Source of the DNA: Nonomuraea sp. PA05
GTDB taxonomy: Bacteria > Actinomycetota > Actinomycetes > Streptosporangiales > Streptosporangiaceae
Assembly (NCBI RefSeq): GCF_008086045.1
Contig: NZ_VSEY01000008.1
Location: 1 to 64,000 of the forward strand
Reading direction: 5' to 3'
Length of the DNA: 64,000 nt
Position 1 is the stretch's first letter; the number at the start of each line of letters is the position of its first letter. Below, piece after piece: positions 36,111-45,816 of the stretch. The notes under the pieces are model-generated. The model made no database searches. It was not told where the DNA came from and worked only from the letters and a program-made list of their open reading frames with translations. Made by a program: the position numbers and the translations under genes.

Positions 36111-36567
36111 TGCCTCTTTAGACCTTCAGGGAATAGCCGTGTGCGCTGGTGATGTTAGGCTGATAGCCGCACCAGATGCCCCCTTGGTGGGTGCGTGCTT
36201 GTCAGCCACACATCGCTGCATCATGCTTCACGTCGCGAGGCGGAAGCAGCGCGGCTGTCTCCCCGGAATCCGTTGCCTCCGGTTGGCCCACACCCGGTTG
36301 GCTCGACGTGAGGTGGCGACGACGGGGATCTGCGCGTTCGAATCACTTCGACATCTGGTTGGCGACAGCAATCTGGGGGGTGTCAGCCACGCGCCAAGGG
36401 CCATCGGCGGCGTGGAAGAACCCCTCCCCAAGAGTGGCGGCCGTCTGCATCGACAGCCGAAGATCGCAAAGTGCACCCCGACCCGGTCTGTCCCGCCGGA
36501 TCGCAAGCACCTCCGGGACGCTCGGAAGAACAAATCCGGCGCCCGACCCCTGGGAAGGACCTTTTAG
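36111..36567 (+). promoter_or_regulatory. Long untranslated leader of rho (457 nt)
   Basis: No convincing gene lies here. Two overlapping plus frames have poor codon bias and run into the rho start. rho genes in many bacteria are autoregulated by Rho-dependent termination in a long leader. The region is C-rich and relatively less structured in places (for example 36470-36500), as a rut site would be. A TAGGCT -10-like box lies at 36156-36161. A GGGAAGGA ribosome site is at 36552-36559. The attenuation role is an inference from the family. Confidence 0.45.
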
Positions 36568-38709
36568 TTGAGCGACACCACCGAACTCCTCTCCGACGCA
36601 TCAGGCGCTGAGCCGGCGTCCGGCGACACCCCCACCCGCGCCGCGGCCAAGCCGCGTGCGCGTCGCTCCGGCACCGGCCTGTCCGCCAAGGTGCTGCCCG
36701 AGCTGCAGAAGATGGCAGCTGAGCTGGGCATCAGCGGGACCGGGCGCATGCGGAAGAGCCAGCTCATCGCGGCCATCCAGGAGAAGCAGGGTGGCGGATC
36801 CGGAGACGGCGCACCGACGGCCACGGCTGTGGCCGAGCCCGCCCCGGCCCCGGCGGAGGCGGCCCCCGCGGCCGAGCGGCCCACCCGTACGCGCAGGGAA
36901 CGTTCCCGCACCAAGACCGTGGAGAAGCCCGCTGAGGAGACCGCTCCGCAGCCCGCCGCGCAGGCTCCCGAGCCCGTGGCCGCCGCGCCCGAGCCGGTCG
37001 CCGTGACCCCGGCGGAGCCCGTCGTGGAGCAGCAGGCCCAGCCCGCGGAGGCTCCGCAGGGCGACTCGCGCTCCGAGCGTGGCGAGAGCAGGCGCGAGCG
37101 CCGCAGCCGCGGCGAGCGCCGCGAGCGTGGCGACCGCGGCGGCGACCGCGGTGAGGGCGGCCGCGCCGAGAGCAGCCGTGACGGCGCCCGCGACGGCGCC
37201 CGTGACAGTGTTCGCGACGGCGCCCGTGACAGTGCTCGTGACAGCGCCCGCGACGGCGCCCGCGACGGCGTCCGTGACAGTGCTCGTGATGGGCGCGACG
37301 GCCGTGACAGCCGCGACGGTGGCCGTGACGGCCGCGATGGCCGTGACGGCGGGCGCGACGGCCGTGGCGAGCGCGACCGCGTCGCCGCCGACGCCGGCAG
37401 CCGCGGCGACCAGCGCGGCGGCCCCCGTGACGGGGCCCGCGACTCCCGCGACACTCGCGACGGGGACGACGACGACCGCGGCGGGCGCAGCCGCAGGGGC
37501 CGCTTCAGGGAGCGCAACCGTGGCCGCGGCCGCGAGCGCTACGAGGCGGGCGACCCCGTCATCGGCGACGACGACGTGCTCATCCCGATCGCCGGCATCC
37601 TCGACATCCTCGACAACTACGCCTTCGTCAGGACCAGCGGCTACCTGCCGGGCAGCAACGACGTCTACGTCTCGCTGGCCCAGATCCGCCGCAACGGCCT
37701 GCGCAAGGGCGACGTCATCACCGGCGCCGTCAGGCAGCCGCGCGATGGCGAGCGCCGCGAGAAGTTCAACGCCCTGGTCCGCCTCGACACCGTCAACGGC
37801 ATGGACCCGGAGCAGGCCCGCAACCGGCCCGACTTCAACAAGCTGACGCCGCTCTACCCGCAGGAGCGCCTGCGCCTCGAGACCGAGCCGAACATCCTCA
37901 CCACGCGGATCATCGACCTCGTCTCGCCGATCGGCAAGGGCCAGCGCGGCCTCATCGTCTCCCCGCCCAAGGCCGGTAAGACGATGGTGCTGCAGGCCAT
38001 CGCCAACGCGCTCACCCGCAACAACCCCGAGTGCCACCTCATGGTCGTGCTCGTGGACGAGCGGCCAGAAGAGGTCACCGACATGCAGCGGTCGGTCAAG
38101 GGCGAGGTCATCCACTCGACCTTCGACCGTCCCGCCGAGGACCACACCACGGTCGCCGAGCTCGCCATCGAGCGCGCCAAGCGCCTGGTGGAGCTGGGCC
38201 ACGACGTGGTCGTGCTGCTCGACTCGATCACCCGTCTCGGCCGCGCCTACAACCTGGCCGCGCCGGCGTCCGGGCGCATCCTGTCCGGTGGTGTCGACTC
38301 CACGGCGCTCTACCCGCCCAAGCGCTTCTTCGGCGCCGCCCGCAACATCGAGAACGGCGGCTCGCTAACGATCCTCGCCACGGCCCTGGTCGAGACCGGG
38401 TCCAAGATGGACGAGGTCATCTTCGAGGAGTTCAAGGGCACCGGCAACATGGAGCTCAAGCTCAACCGCTCCCTGGCCGACAAGCGCATCTTCCCCGCGG
38501 TGGACGTCGACGCGTCCAGCACTCGTAAGGAAGAGATCCTCATGGCCAAGGAGGAGCTGCAGATCGTCTGGAAGCTGCGGCGCGTCCTGCACGCGCTCGA
38601 CATGCAGCAGGCGCTGGAGCTGCTTCTGGAGAAGATGAAGGAGACGAAGTCCAACGCGGAGTTCCTCCTCCAGGTCCAGAAGACCACGGTGAGCAACGAC
38701 CGCGACTAG
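36568..38709 (+). CDS. rho: Transcription termination factor Rho with large Arg/Asp/Gly insertion
   Basis: Rho is a hexameric RNA helicase that ends transcription. The start is TTG at 36568 with GGAAGGA 8 nt upstream, giving 713 residues. Residues 35-73 are the Rho_N/SAP-like domain. Residues 75-320 are a low-complexity insertion, first Ala/Pro/Glu, then R-D-G/S/A repeats. The OSB-fold RNA-binding domain starts about 325. The ATPase core has Walker A PPKAGKT (about 466-472), Walker [11 protein letters not shown] and the Q/R-loop [16 protein letters not shown]. Large N-terminal insertions are known in actinobacterial Rho and improve RNA binding. A strong terminator follows. Confidence 0.97.
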   Translation: MSDTTELLSDASGAEPASGDTPTRAAAKPRARRSGTGLSAKVLPELQKMAAELGISGTGRMRKSQLIAAIQEKQGGGSGDGAPTATAVAEPAPAPAEAAPAAERPTRTRRERSRTKTVEKPAEETAPQPAAQAPEPVAAAPEPVAVTPAEPVVEQQAQPAEAPQGDSRSERGESRRERRSRGERRERGDRGGDRGEGGRAESSRDGARDGARDSVRDGARDSARDSARDGARDGVRDSARDGRDGRDSRDGGRDGRDGRDGGRDGRGERDRVAADAGSRGDQRGGPRDGARDSRDTRDGDDDDRGGRSRRGRFRERNRGRGRERYEAGDPVIGDDDVLIPIAGILDILDNYAFVRTSGYLPGSNDVYVSLAQIRRNGLRKGDVITGAVRQPRDGERREKFNALVRLDTVNGMDPEQARNRPDFNKLTPLYPQERLRLETEPNILTTRIIDLVSPIGKGQRGLIVSPPKAGKTMVLQAIANALTRNNPECHLMVVLVDERPEEVTDMQRSVKGEVIHSTFDRPAEDHTTVAELAIERAKRLVELGHDVVVLLDSITRLGRAYNLAAPASGRILSGGVDSTALYPPKRFFGAARNIENGGSLTILATALVETGSKMDEVIFEEFKGTGNMELKLNRSLADKRIFPAVDVDASSTRKEEILMAKEELQIVWKLRRVLHALDMQQALELLLEKMKETKSNAEFLLQVQKTTVSNDRD
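37177..37380 (+). repeat. Degenerate 12-bp repeats in rho encoding RDGA/RDSA units
   Basis: About 17 degenerate 12-bp units of CGTGACGGCGCC type encode R-D-(G/S)-(A/V/R) tetrads. The register decays into 6-9 bp RDG units after 37290. The repeats build the positively and negatively mixed insertion of Rho. Confidence 0.8.
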
Positions 38710-38721
38710 CGGTAGCGCTTC

Positions 38722-38760
38722 GCGAAGGGGCGGCGGGTTCTTTCCCGCCGCCCCTTTCGC
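38722..38760 (+). terminator. Strong intrinsic-type terminator after rho
   Basis: GCGAAGGGGCGGCGGG pairs with CCCGCCGCCCC-T-TTCGC around a TTCTTT loop, giving a 16-bp stem with one bulge. It starts 13 nt after the rho stop. Confidence 0.85.
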
Positions 38761-38968
38761 GCGCCTGGGCGGGTGCCGGCGCCACTTCGGCGCGCCGCGG
38801 GGCCGGTGCCGACGGTCACACTCGGCGCGCTGCCACGCGCACCCGGCACCGCGTTCCTGGCGCAGCCTCTGCGGTGCGCGGCTGGACGCCGGGGGTGGAG
38901 CTAGCCCCACCCCTTGACTGCTGCTCGCCGTATTCCCGGCGACCCCGCCGCCGGGGGACGCTGTCGGC

Positions 38969-40231
38969 ATGCGAACGGTGGCGTTGAAAGACCGCGTGCC
39001 GTGGGGGCCGTTGGGGCCGATCGGCTTGCTGGTGGATCCGATGACGTGGCGCGCGGCGCCGTACCTGCTGGTCAGCGGGGCGTTCGGGCTGATGTGGTAC
39101 TTCGTGCTGGCCATCACCATCTCCGTCTCGCTCGCCCTGGCGGTGGTCTGGGTCGGCGTGCCGCTGGCCATCGCCACCATGCTGCTGTGGCGCGGCGGGG
39201 CCAGGCTGGAGCGGCGGGTGTTGCGGCTGGCGTTCGGGGTCGACATCGCCGACCCGTACCGGCCGCGCCCGAGGCGTGGGCTGGGCGCGCACGTGCGGTG
39301 GCTGCTGAAGGACCCGTCGACCTGGCGCGACCTGGGCTACCTGCTCATGCTGCTGCCGCTCGGCTTCGTCGAGGGCGTGCTGTCGTTCGTGTCGTGGATG
39401 GTCGCGGGCGGGCTGCTGCTGGCCCCCATGCTGTACGGGCTGCAGGAGGCGAGCGGCGGCTCCGGGTACTTCGTCGAGGGCTGGACGGAGGCGTGGTTCG
39501 CGGGCATCTGCGGCGTGCCGGCGCTGATGGGGTGCCTCTACCTGATCCGGGGGATGACCTGGCTGCACGGGACGCTGGCCACCGTCCTGCTCGGCGGGGG
39601 CGAGGAGGAACGGCTGCGGGCCAGCAGGGCCCGCGGGGTGGACGCGGCCGAGGCCGAGCGGCGCAGGATTGAGCGCGACCTGCACGACGGCGCGCAGCAG
39701 CGGCTGTTGTCGGTGGCGGTGGACCTGGGGCGGGCGCAGTCGAAGTTCGACAGCGACCCCGAGACGGTCAGGGAGCTCATCGCGCAGGCCCACGCCGGCA
39801 CCAAGGCGGCCATCGCCGAGCTGCGGAACCTGGCCAGGGGCATCCACCCTGCCATCCTGAGCGACCGGGGGCTGGACGCGGCGCTGTCGGGGCTCGCGGC
39901 GCGGGCGCCGATCAGGGTGGACGTGTCGGTCGAGCTGGCGGACCGGCCGCCGGCCGCGGTCGAGAGCATCGCGTACTTCACCGTGGCCGAGTCGCTGGCC
40001 AACATGGCCAAGCACTCCGGAGCGACGGAGGCGTCGGTGACCGTGTTCAAGGACCGGCGCGGCGTGGTCGTGGACGTGTGGGACAACGGCATCGGCGGCG
40101 CGGCCGTCGTACCGGAAGGCGGCCTGTCGGGGCTGGCCGACCGGGCGGCGACCATCGACGGCGTGCTGGTCGTGCACAGCCCCATGGGCGGGCCCACGTT
40201 CATCCGTGCGGAGCTGCCGTGCGAGTGGTAG
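38969..40231 (+). CDS. Sensor histidine kinase (HisKA_3 type)
   Basis: The 420-residue membrane kinase has an N-terminal putative sensor domain with four hydrophobic segments (about 30-52, 58-78, 118-150, 172-195), then the dimerisation box ERRRIERDLHDGAQQRLL with phospho-His near 239. The ATPase domain follows with ESLANMAKHSGA (N box) and VWDNGIGG (G1 box). It is paired with the NarL-type regulator 9 nt downstream. The signal is unknown. The ATG at 38969 opens the first conserved stretch of this sensor class. Confidence 0.93.
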   Translation: MRTVALKDRVPWGPLGPIGLLVDPMTWRAAPYLLVSGAFGLMWYFVLAITISVSLALAVVWVGVPLAIATMLLWRGGARLERRVLRLAFGVDIADPYRPRPRRGLGAHVRWLLKDPSTWRDLGYLLMLLPLGFVEGVLSFVSWMVAGGLLLAPMLYGLQEASGGSGYFVEGWTEAWFAGICGVPALMGCLYLIRGMTWLHGTLATVLLGGGEEERLRASRARGVDAAEAERRRIERDLHDGAQQRLLSVAVDLGRAQSKFDSDPETVRELIAQAHAGTKAAIAELRNLARGIHPAILSDRGLDAALSGLAARAPIRVDVSVELADRPPAAVESIAYFTVAESLANMAKHSGATEASVTVFKDRRGVVVDVWDNGIGGAAVVPEGGLSGLADRAATIDGVLVVHSPMGGPTFIRAELPCEW

Positions 40232-40240
40232 TCACGACTC

Positions 40241-40876
40241 ATGCGTGTCGTCATCGCGGAGGACTCCGTACTGCTGCGTGAGGGGCTGGCGCGGCTGCTG
40301 GCAGACGGCGGCGTCGAGACCGTGGCGGCCGTCTCCGACGGCGCCGCCCTGGAGGCGGCGGTGCTGGAGCACGAGCCCGACCTGGCCATCGTCGACGTGC
40401 GGATGCCGCCCACGCACACCGACGAGGGCCTGCGCGCCGCCCTGCGGGTGCGCGCGGCCAGGCCCGACTTCCCGATCCTGGTGCTGTCGCAGTACGTCGA
40501 GGAGCGCTACGCGGGCGACCTCATCGGCAGGGCCGTCGGCTACCTGCTGAAGGAGCGGGTGGCGGACGTGACGGAGTTCCTCGCCGCGGTGCGGCAGGTG
40601 GCGGCGGGCGGCACGGTCATCGACCCGGAGGTGGTCGTGCAGTTGCTCAGCCGCCAGCGCCGTGGCGCCCCGCTGGACTCGCTGTCGCCGCGCGAGCGCG
40701 AGGTGCTGGCCCTGATGGCGGAGGGCCGCTCCAACACCGCCATCGCGGCCCGCCTGGTCGTCACGGAAGGCGCCGTGGAGAAGCACATCTCCGGCATCTT
40801 CGCCAAGCTGGCGCTGGGTCCGGCGCCTGAGGACCATCGGCGGGTGCTGGCCGTCCTGACGTACCTCGGGCGCTGA
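40241..40876 (+). CDS. NarL/LuxR-family response regulator
   Basis: The 211-residue regulator has a receiver domain with the acidic pocket E7-D8, phospho-acceptor D52 (IVDVRMP) and K104-region (LLKERV). A LuxR-type helix-turn-helix follows at about 145-200 (LSPREREVLALMAEG, then VTEGAVEKHISGIFAKL). It follows its cognate kinase gene by 9 nt. The pair sits between rho and rpmE, where the conserved synteny usually has other genes. Confidence 0.95.
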   Translation: MRVVIAEDSVLLREGLARLLADGGVETVAAVSDGAALEAAVLEHEPDLAIVDVRMPPTHTDEGLRAALRVRAARPDFPILVLSQYVEERYAGDLIGRAVGYLLKERVADVTEFLAAVRQVAAGGTVIDPEVVVQLLSRQRRGAPLDSLSPREREVLALMAEGRSNTAIAARLVVTEGAVEKHISGIFAKLALGPAPEDHRRVLAVLTYLGR

Positions 40877-41003
40877 TCGACGGGAATGACCGATGGCCTG
40901 GGATGGTTACACGATCTGGCACACTGGTAGCTGACCATTTTCGCGGTTCCGGTTCACGCCATGCGTGAAGGCGACCCGGCGGCCGCGCCCCGAAAGGACA
41001 GCG

Positions 41004-41222
41004 ATGAAGCGCGACATCCACCCTGACTACCACGTGACGCAGGTCTCCTGCTCCTGCGGTAACACGTTCACCACCCGTAGCACCGCCAAGAACGGCGTCA
41101 TCCACGCCGACGTGTGCTCGGCCTGCCACCCGTTCTACACGGGCAAGCAGAAGATCCTCGACACCGGCGGCCGGGTGGCCCGCTTCGAGAAGCGCTTCGG
41201 CAAGAAGGCCACGGGCAAGTAG
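41004..41222 (+). CDS. rpmE: 50S ribosomal protein L31, zinc-binding form
   Basis: This 72-residue protein of the large subunit starts at the ATG at 41004 with AAAGGA upstream; the extension to 40965 is not conserved. [16 protein letters not shown] is typical. Four Cys (C16, C18, C37, C40 in CSCGNTF and CSACHPF) form the zinc site, so this is the zinc-containing C+ version, which can be replaced by a C- paralogue under zinc limitation. Confidence 0.96.
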   Translation: MKRDIHPDYHVTQVSCSCGNTFTTRSTAKNGVIHADVCSACHPFYTGKQKILDTGGRVARFEKRFGKKATGK

Positions 41223-41230
41223 CTTCACCC

Positions 41231-41269
41231 ACGCCGGCTCGGACGCACCCTGTGCGGCCGGGTCGGCGT
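41231..41269 (+). terminator. Hairpin after rpmE
   Basis: ACGCCGGCTCGG-A-CGCA pairs imperfectly with TGCG-G-CCGGGTCGGCGT around CCCTG, starting 8 nt after the rpmE stop. A short T/G-rich stretch follows. It probably separates rpmE from prfA at least partly. Confidence 0.45.
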
Positions 41270-41312
41270 TGTTGGTGAAACGGCCACACTTCACGAAAAC
41301 AAGGGACCCACG

Positions 41313-42365
41313 GTGAATCTCGACGAGTTGCTCAAGGAGTATTCCGAGCTGGAGCTGCAGCTCGCCGACCCCGCCGTGCACGCAGACCAGAACAAGGCCC
41401 GCACGCTCGGTCGTCGCTACTCGCAGCTCACCCCGATCGTCGGCACCTACCGCGAGCTCGACTCCGTCCGCGAGGACCTGACGGCCGCCAAGGAGCTGGC
41501 CGGCGAGGACGAGGGGTTCGCCGCCGAGGCCGCCGAGCTGGAGGAGCGCATCCCGCAGCTCGAGGAGAAGCTCAGGCACCTGCTCATCCCGCGCGATCCC
41601 AACGATGACAAGGACATCATCATGGAGATCAAGGCGGGCGAGGGCGGCGAGGAGTCCGCGCTGTTCGCGGGCGACCTGCTGCGGATGTATCTGCGCTACG
41701 CCGAGCGGCTCGGCTGGAAGACCGAGGTCATCGACAGCCAGCCCTCCGACCTGGGCGGATACAAGGACGTCACGGTCGGCATCCGGGCCAAGGGCGACGA
41801 GGGTGTCTGGTCGAGGCTCAAGTACGAGGGCGGCGTGCACCGCGTGCAGCGGGTGCCCGTCACCGAGTCGCAGGGCCGCATCCACACCAGCGCCGCAGGC
41901 GTGCTCGTCTACCCGGAGGCGGAGGAGGTCGACGTCCAGATCGACCCCAACGACCTGCGCATCGACGTCTACCGCTCCAGCGGCCCCGGCGGCCAGAGCG
42001 TCAACACCACCGACTCCGCGGTCCGCATCACCCACTTGCCCACCGGCGTCGTCGTCTCGTGCCAGAACGAGAAGAGCCAGCTCCAGAACAAGGAGTCGGC
42101 GCTGCGCATCCTCCGGGCCAGGCTGCTGGCCATCGCCCAGGAGGAGGCCGAGGCCGCCGCGCAGGCCGAGCGCAAGTCGCAGGTACGCACCGTCGACCGC
42201 TCCGAGCGCGTCCGCACCTACAACTTTCCGGAAAACCGCATCTCCGACCACCGCGTCGGCTTCAAGGCGTATAACCTCGACCAGGTTCTCGACGGCGAGC
42301 TGACCGCCGTCACCCAAGCCCTCATCGACGCCGAGACGGCGGAGAAGCTCGCACAACACTCATGA
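41313..42365 (+). CDS. prfA: Peptide chain release factor 1
   Basis: RF1 recognises UAA and UAG and triggers release. The 350-residue protein starts at the GTG at 41313. It has the codon-recognition PxT tripeptide (PVT, 182-184), the catalytic GGQ (226-228) whose Gln is methylated by PrmC, and the N-terminal coiled region. The prmC gene for that methylation follows with ATGA overlap. Confidence 0.97.
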   Translation: MNLDELLKEYSELELQLADPAVHADQNKARTLGRRYSQLTPIVGTYRELDSVREDLTAAKELAGEDEGFAAEAAELEERIPQLEEKLRHLLIPRDPNDDKDIIMEIKAGEGGEESALFAGDLLRMYLRYAERLGWKTEVIDSQPSDLGGYKDVTVGIRAKGDEGVWSRLKYEGGVHRVQRVPVTESQGRIHTSAAGVLVYPEAEEVDVQIDPNDLRIDVYRSSGPGGQSVNTTDSAVRITHLPTGVVVSCQNEKSQLQNKESALRILRARLLAIAQEEAEAAAQAERKSQVRTVDRSERVRTYNFPENRISDHRVGFKAYNLDQVLDGELTAVTQALIDAETAEKLAQHS

Positions 42366-43216
42366 CATTTCTGCTGGACGAGATCGCGCTCGCCACCGCC
42401 CGGCTCGCCGAGGCAGGCGTTCCTTCGCCGCGCACCGACGCGGAGGAGATCGCGGCGTTCGTCCACGGCGTGCGCAGGAGCGAGCTCCACACGGTCAAGG
42501 ACTCCGAGTTCGACGCGCTGTTCTGGGAGGGCGTCGCCCGGCGCGAGGCCCGCGAGCCGCTGCAGCACATCACCGGGCACGCCTACTTCCGCTACCTGGA
42601 GCTGGCCGTCGGGCCCGGCGTGTTCGTGCCGCGGCCGGAGACCGAGGTGGTGGCCGGCTGGGCCATCGAGACCCTGCGCGAGATGGACGTCAACGCGCCC
42701 CTCGTCGTCGACCTCGGCACCGGCTCAGGCGCGATCGCGCTGTCCATCGCCCAGGAGGTGGCGCTGGCCGAGGTGCACGCCGTGGAGGTCGACCCCGCCG
42801 CGTACACGTGGGCCAAACGCAACATCTCCGAGCACGGCCAGGGCCGCACCCACCTGCACCCGGAAGACCTCGCCGAGGCGTTGCCCGAGCTCAACGGCAA
42901 GGTCGACCTGGTCATCTCCAACCCGCCGTACATCCCGCCCGGCGCGATCCCGCGCGACCCCGAGGTGCGCGACTACGACCCCTCCAGGGCGCTGTACGGC
43001 TCGGGCGACGACGGGCTCGGCGAGGTGCGCGCGGTGGAACGCACCGCCCGCCGCCTGCTGCGCCCCGGCGGCTGGGTGGCCGTCGAACACGCCGACGAGC
43101 AGGGCAGGGCCGTGTACCTGACCTTCCCCGAGGACAACGGCTGGCGCGACGTGCGCCTGCGCCAGGACCTCACCAGAAGAGACCGCTTCGTCACGGCCCG
43201 GCTGGGCCAGGACTAG
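42362..43216 (+). CDS. prmC: Release factor glutamine methyltransferase
   Basis: PrmC methylates the Gln of the GGQ motif in RF1/RF2 using SAM. The 284-residue enzyme has an N-terminal helical domain, SAM motif [13 protein letters not shown] (about 115-127) and the NPPY catalytic motif at 187-190. Its start overlaps the prfA stop and the next gene starts two bases after its stop. Confidence 0.96.
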   Translation: MTFLLDEIALATARLAEAGVPSPRTDAEEIAAFVHGVRRSELHTVKDSEFDALFWEGVARREAREPLQHITGHAYFRYLELAVGPGVFVPRPETEVVAGWAIETLREMDVNAPLVVDLGTGSGAIALSIAQEVALAEVHAVEVDPAAYTWAKRNISEHGQGRTHLHPEDLAEALPELNGKVDLVISNPPYIPPGAIPRDPEVRDYDPSRALYGSGDDGLGEVRAVERTARRLLRPGGWVAVEHADEQGRAVYLTFPEDNGWRDVRLRQDLTRRDRFVTARLGQD

Positions 43217-43217
43217 G

Positions 43218-43874
43218 ATGCACGCCGTGGGACGACGTTTTGACTGCTCCGACCCCGACCAGCGGGCCATCGCGCTGATGGAGGCCGCCGCGGCGGTGCG
43301 CCGCGGGGACCTCGTGGTGCTGCCGACCGACACGGTTTACGGCATCGGCGCCGACGCCTTCACCCCTGCGGCCGTCCAGTCGCTGCTCGACGCCAAGGGC
43401 CGCGGCCGCGACATGCCGCCGCCGGTGCTCGTGGGCACCGTCAGAGCCGCCACAGCGCTCGTGGACGACCTGGGGCCGTACGGGCAGGACTTGATAGACG
43501 CATTCTGGCCCGGGCCGCTCACGCTCGTCTGCAAGGCCAACAGGGCCCTTTCCTGGGACCTGGGGGAGACCAAGGGCACGGTGGCCGTCCGCATGCCGCT
43601 GCACCCGGTCGCGCTCGACCTGCTCAAGGAGACCGGCCCGATGGCCGTCTCCAGCGCCAACCGCTCGGGCGCGCCCGCCGCGACCACCGCGGAGGAGGCC
43701 GAGGAGCAGCTCGGCGACTCCGTCGAGGTCTACCTCGACGGCGGCAAGACCACCGACCACACGCCCTCCACCATCCTCGACCTCACCACCGCCGTGCCCC
43801 GCATGCTGCGGCGCGGGGCCATCCCGGTGGAGAAGCTGCGCGGCATCATCGGGTACGTCGCCACCGACGACTGA
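43218..43874 (+). CDS. sua5: L-threonylcarbamoyladenylate synthase (Sua5/YwlC/TsaC)
   Basis: The enzyme makes threonylcarbamoyl-AMP from threonine, bicarbonate and ATP for t6A37 of tRNA. The 218-residue YrdC-domain protein has VVLPTDTVYGIGADA (about 34-48), KGRGRDMPPPVLVG and FWPGPLTLV, then SSANRSGAPAATT. It is the short single-domain form. It starts two bases after prmC, matching the usual actinobacterial operon. Confidence 0.94.
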   Translation: MHAVGRRFDCSDPDQRAIALMEAAAAVRRGDLVVLPTDTVYGIGADAFTPAAVQSLLDAKGRGRDMPPPVLVGTVRAATALVDDLGPYGQDLIDAFWPGPLTLVCKANRALSWDLGETKGTVAVRMPLHPVALDLLKETGPMAVSSANRSGAPAATTAEEAEEQLGDSVEVYLDGGKTTDHTPSTILDLTTAVPRMLRRGAIPVEKLRGIIGYVATDD

Positions 43875-43910
43875 CGTATACCGGCTGCTTATTCCGGCTG
43901 CCATCGCTGT

Positions 43911-43935
43911 CGGGCCGTGATTACGGTGAGGCCCG
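43911..43935 (+). terminator. Hairpin after sua5
   Basis: CGGGCC (43911-43916) and GGCCCG (43930-43935) enclose an inner CCGT/ACGG pair. It lies 37 nt after the sua5 stop and 28 nt before the next start. No T tract; it may attenuate rather than stop transcription. Confidence 0.35.
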
Positions 43936-43962
43936 GAGCGGTGAGACGTCCGGGAGTGGCCG

Positions 43963-45816
43963 ATGGGCAAGTACGACGGCATGGATCCCCAGTTGGTCCG
44001 TGACCTGCTGACCGAGGTGAAACACGCGGCCGAGGAGATGCGCAGGGTCGAGGACCGGGTCCGGGCCACCATGGCGCGTGTCGAGGTGCCCGTCGCGGCC
44101 ACCCATCGGCCCGCGCAGGTGGCGGATGCCGTGGGGGAGATGGTCAGGGACGTCGATGGGCGGCTCGCCGTGCTGGAGAAACGGGTCGAGGGGGATGGGC
44201 CCAAGGACGTTCGGGGGGACGGGGATCGGTACGGGAATCCGCGTACCGGTGAGGATGACGGGGACCAGAAGACCGGCTCCGAGGGGAAGAAGACCGATTC
44301 CGACGGAGTGACGGGCTCGGACGGGAAAACCGGGTCCGACGGGAAGACAGGTTCCGAGGGCAAGACGGGGTCCGAGGGCAAGACGGGCTCCGAGGGCAAG
44401 ACGGGGTCCGAGGGCGAGACCGGGACCGACTCCGACGGGAAGACCTGCGACGACACAGCGGGCAAGGGGACGGGATCCGAGGGAACGACCGGGGATCGGC
44501 CCGCGGAGACGCCCAAGGACCCCGCGGAGACGCCCAAGGACGACGATCTGGGCAGCAGGCGCGATCAGGGGACCGAGACGGATCGCGGCGTGACGGAGCC
44601 GCCGTCCAAGGACACCGACACCCCCGCCGAGGACGATGCTCCTGCCAAGGACACCGACACCCCCGCCGAGGACACGGATGCGCCGACCAAGGACACCGGC
44701 ACCTCCGCTGCGAACGGCCAGAACGCCGCACAGCCCCGTGTCGTGGTGGTCGACGGCGTCAAGGTCCTGCAAGTGCCGCTCGACGCACCCCAGGCGGCCG
44801 TGATAGAGGACATGCTCAAGAACCCGGACCAGGTCCGACCGGCCGACATGCCGAAGCTCCCCGCCGACGGCGGCGACGTGGTCTCCGCCGAGGCGAACCC
44901 GCCCGGCCTGGACGCCCTCCAGACCGTCATCGAGGACCACAGGCAGATCGCGCCGCAGGACATGCCGGGTGTGCAGGTGCCGGAGGGCGAGTACGGCAAG
45001 GGCGAATGGGCCGAGCGTGACATCCGCCCGGACGGGCCCGCCGGGTCAATCGACGCGGGCGACGCGAGCACGGGCGCGCCGCTGACGCCTCCGGGGGCGG
45101 ACACGTCGAGTGTGGCCGGGGGCGGCGTGGCGGAGGTCAGCACCACACCGGGCGACGACGCTTGCGGCTCGGGCCAGGACACCACCCCCGACCAGCCGAA
45201 AGACGACGCGCCAACGGACGACCAGCCCGCCGGTGACGGACGTACGGACGACCAGCCCGCCGGTGACGGACGTACGGACGACCAGCCCGCCGGTGACGGG
45301 CGTACGGGCGACCAGCCCGCGGGTGACGGGCGTACAGGCGACCAGCCCGCGGGAGACCGGCCTGAGCAGGGCACAGGCCGCCCAGGCGAGCCGGTCGCCA
45401 TCCCACCCACCAACCCCGCCGACACCCCGGGCACAGCCCCGGAGACGGGCCAGGGCGGCGGGCAGACCCCTGCGCCGGGCAACAACGTGGCGGAGACGGG
45501 CTACGGAACGGCGCCCGGATCGCAGGTGAACGGCGGCACGGACCCCGCGTACGAGATCCTGATCGCCTACGACGTGGACCAGGTCCAAGACCCGGCGGCG
45601 GACGACGGCGACGTGGTCACCTCCGACACCACCCCACCCACCCTGGACGCCCTCAGAACCGTGATCGACCACCACCGCGACATCCAGCCCCAGGACATGC
45701 CCTCCGTCCAGATCCCCGCAGGCGAGTACGGCAAGGGCGAATGGGCCCCCGAGGACGTGGGCCCTGACGGCCCGCCCGGGGCGATCGACCCGGGCCGCCC
45801 GGAGAGGAGCCAGTGA
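43963..45816 (+). CDS. Repetitive acidic protein with WXG-like N terminus and xPxDMP motifs
   Basis: I do not recognise this 617-residue protein. Residues 1-70 form two helices of WXG100 size (DPQLVRDLLTEVKHAAEEM, then ADAVGEMVRDVDGRLAVLEKRVE) without the WxG turn. Residues 75-250 are acidic and repetitive, including five 18-bp units encoding GKTGSE. Two related blocks follow, about 255-370 and 530-615. Both contain LDALxTVIxxHR, then xPQDMPxVQxP and EYGKGEW. A third, shorter xPADMP occurs near 285-290. Between them are five DDQPAGDGRT units. There is no signal peptide or membrane helix. It is co-transcribed with a small gene that overlaps its stop. A type VII-like or cell-surface substrate is conceivable but unproven. 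Confidence 0.7.
   Translation: MGKYDGMDPQLVRDLLTEVKHAAEEMRRVEDRVRATMARVEVPVAATHRPAQVADAVGEMVRDVDGRLAVLEKRVEGDGPKDVRGDGDRYGNPRTGEDDGDQKTGSEGKKTDSDGVTGSDGKTGSDGKTGSEGKTGSEGKTGSEGKTGSEGETGTDSDGKTCDDTAGKGTGSEGTTGDRPAETPKDPAETPKDDDLGSRRDQGTETDRGVTEPPSKDTDTPAEDDAPAKDTDTPAEDTDAPTKDTGTSAANGQNAAQPRVVVVDGVKVLQVPLDAPQAAVIEDMLKNPDQVRPADMPKLPADGGDVVSAEANPPGLDALQTVIEDHRQIAPQDMPGVQVPEGEYGKGEWAERDIRPDGPAGSIDAGDASTGAPLTPPGADTSSVAGGGVAEVSTTPGDDACGSGQDTTPDQPKDDAPTDDQPAGDGRTDDQPAGDGRTDDQPAGDGRTGDQPAGDGRTGDQPAGDRPEQGTGRPGEPVAIPPTNPADTPGTAPETGQGGGQTPAPGNNVAETGYGTAPGSQVNGGTDPAYEILIAYDVDQVQDPAADDGDVVTSDTTPPTLDALRTVIDHHRDIQPQDMPSVQIPAGEYGKGEWAPEDVGPDGPPGAIDPGRPERSQ
44323..44412 (+). repeat. Five 18-bp units encoding GKTGSE/GKTGSD
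   Basis: Units at 44323, 44341, 44359, 44377 and 44395 have the pattern GGCAAGACGGGGTCCGAG and encode Gly-Lys-Thr-Gly-Ser-Glu/Asp. Units 3 and 5 are identical, suggesting recent expansion by slippage. Confidence 0.9.
45217..45366 (+). repeat. Five 30-bp units encoding DDQPAGDGRT
   Basis: Units start at 45217, 45247, 45277, 45307 and 45337. The last is partly diverged (ending DRPE instead of DGRT). The first two are identical. They form a Gly/Pro/Asp linker between the two conserved blocks of the host protein. Confidence 0.9.

Noticed and set aside
36076..36567. Plus-strand frames in the rho leader as a leader peptide or gene
   Set aside because: One starts inside thrB out of frame and the other runs across the rho start. 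Neither has a ribosome site or typical codon bias.
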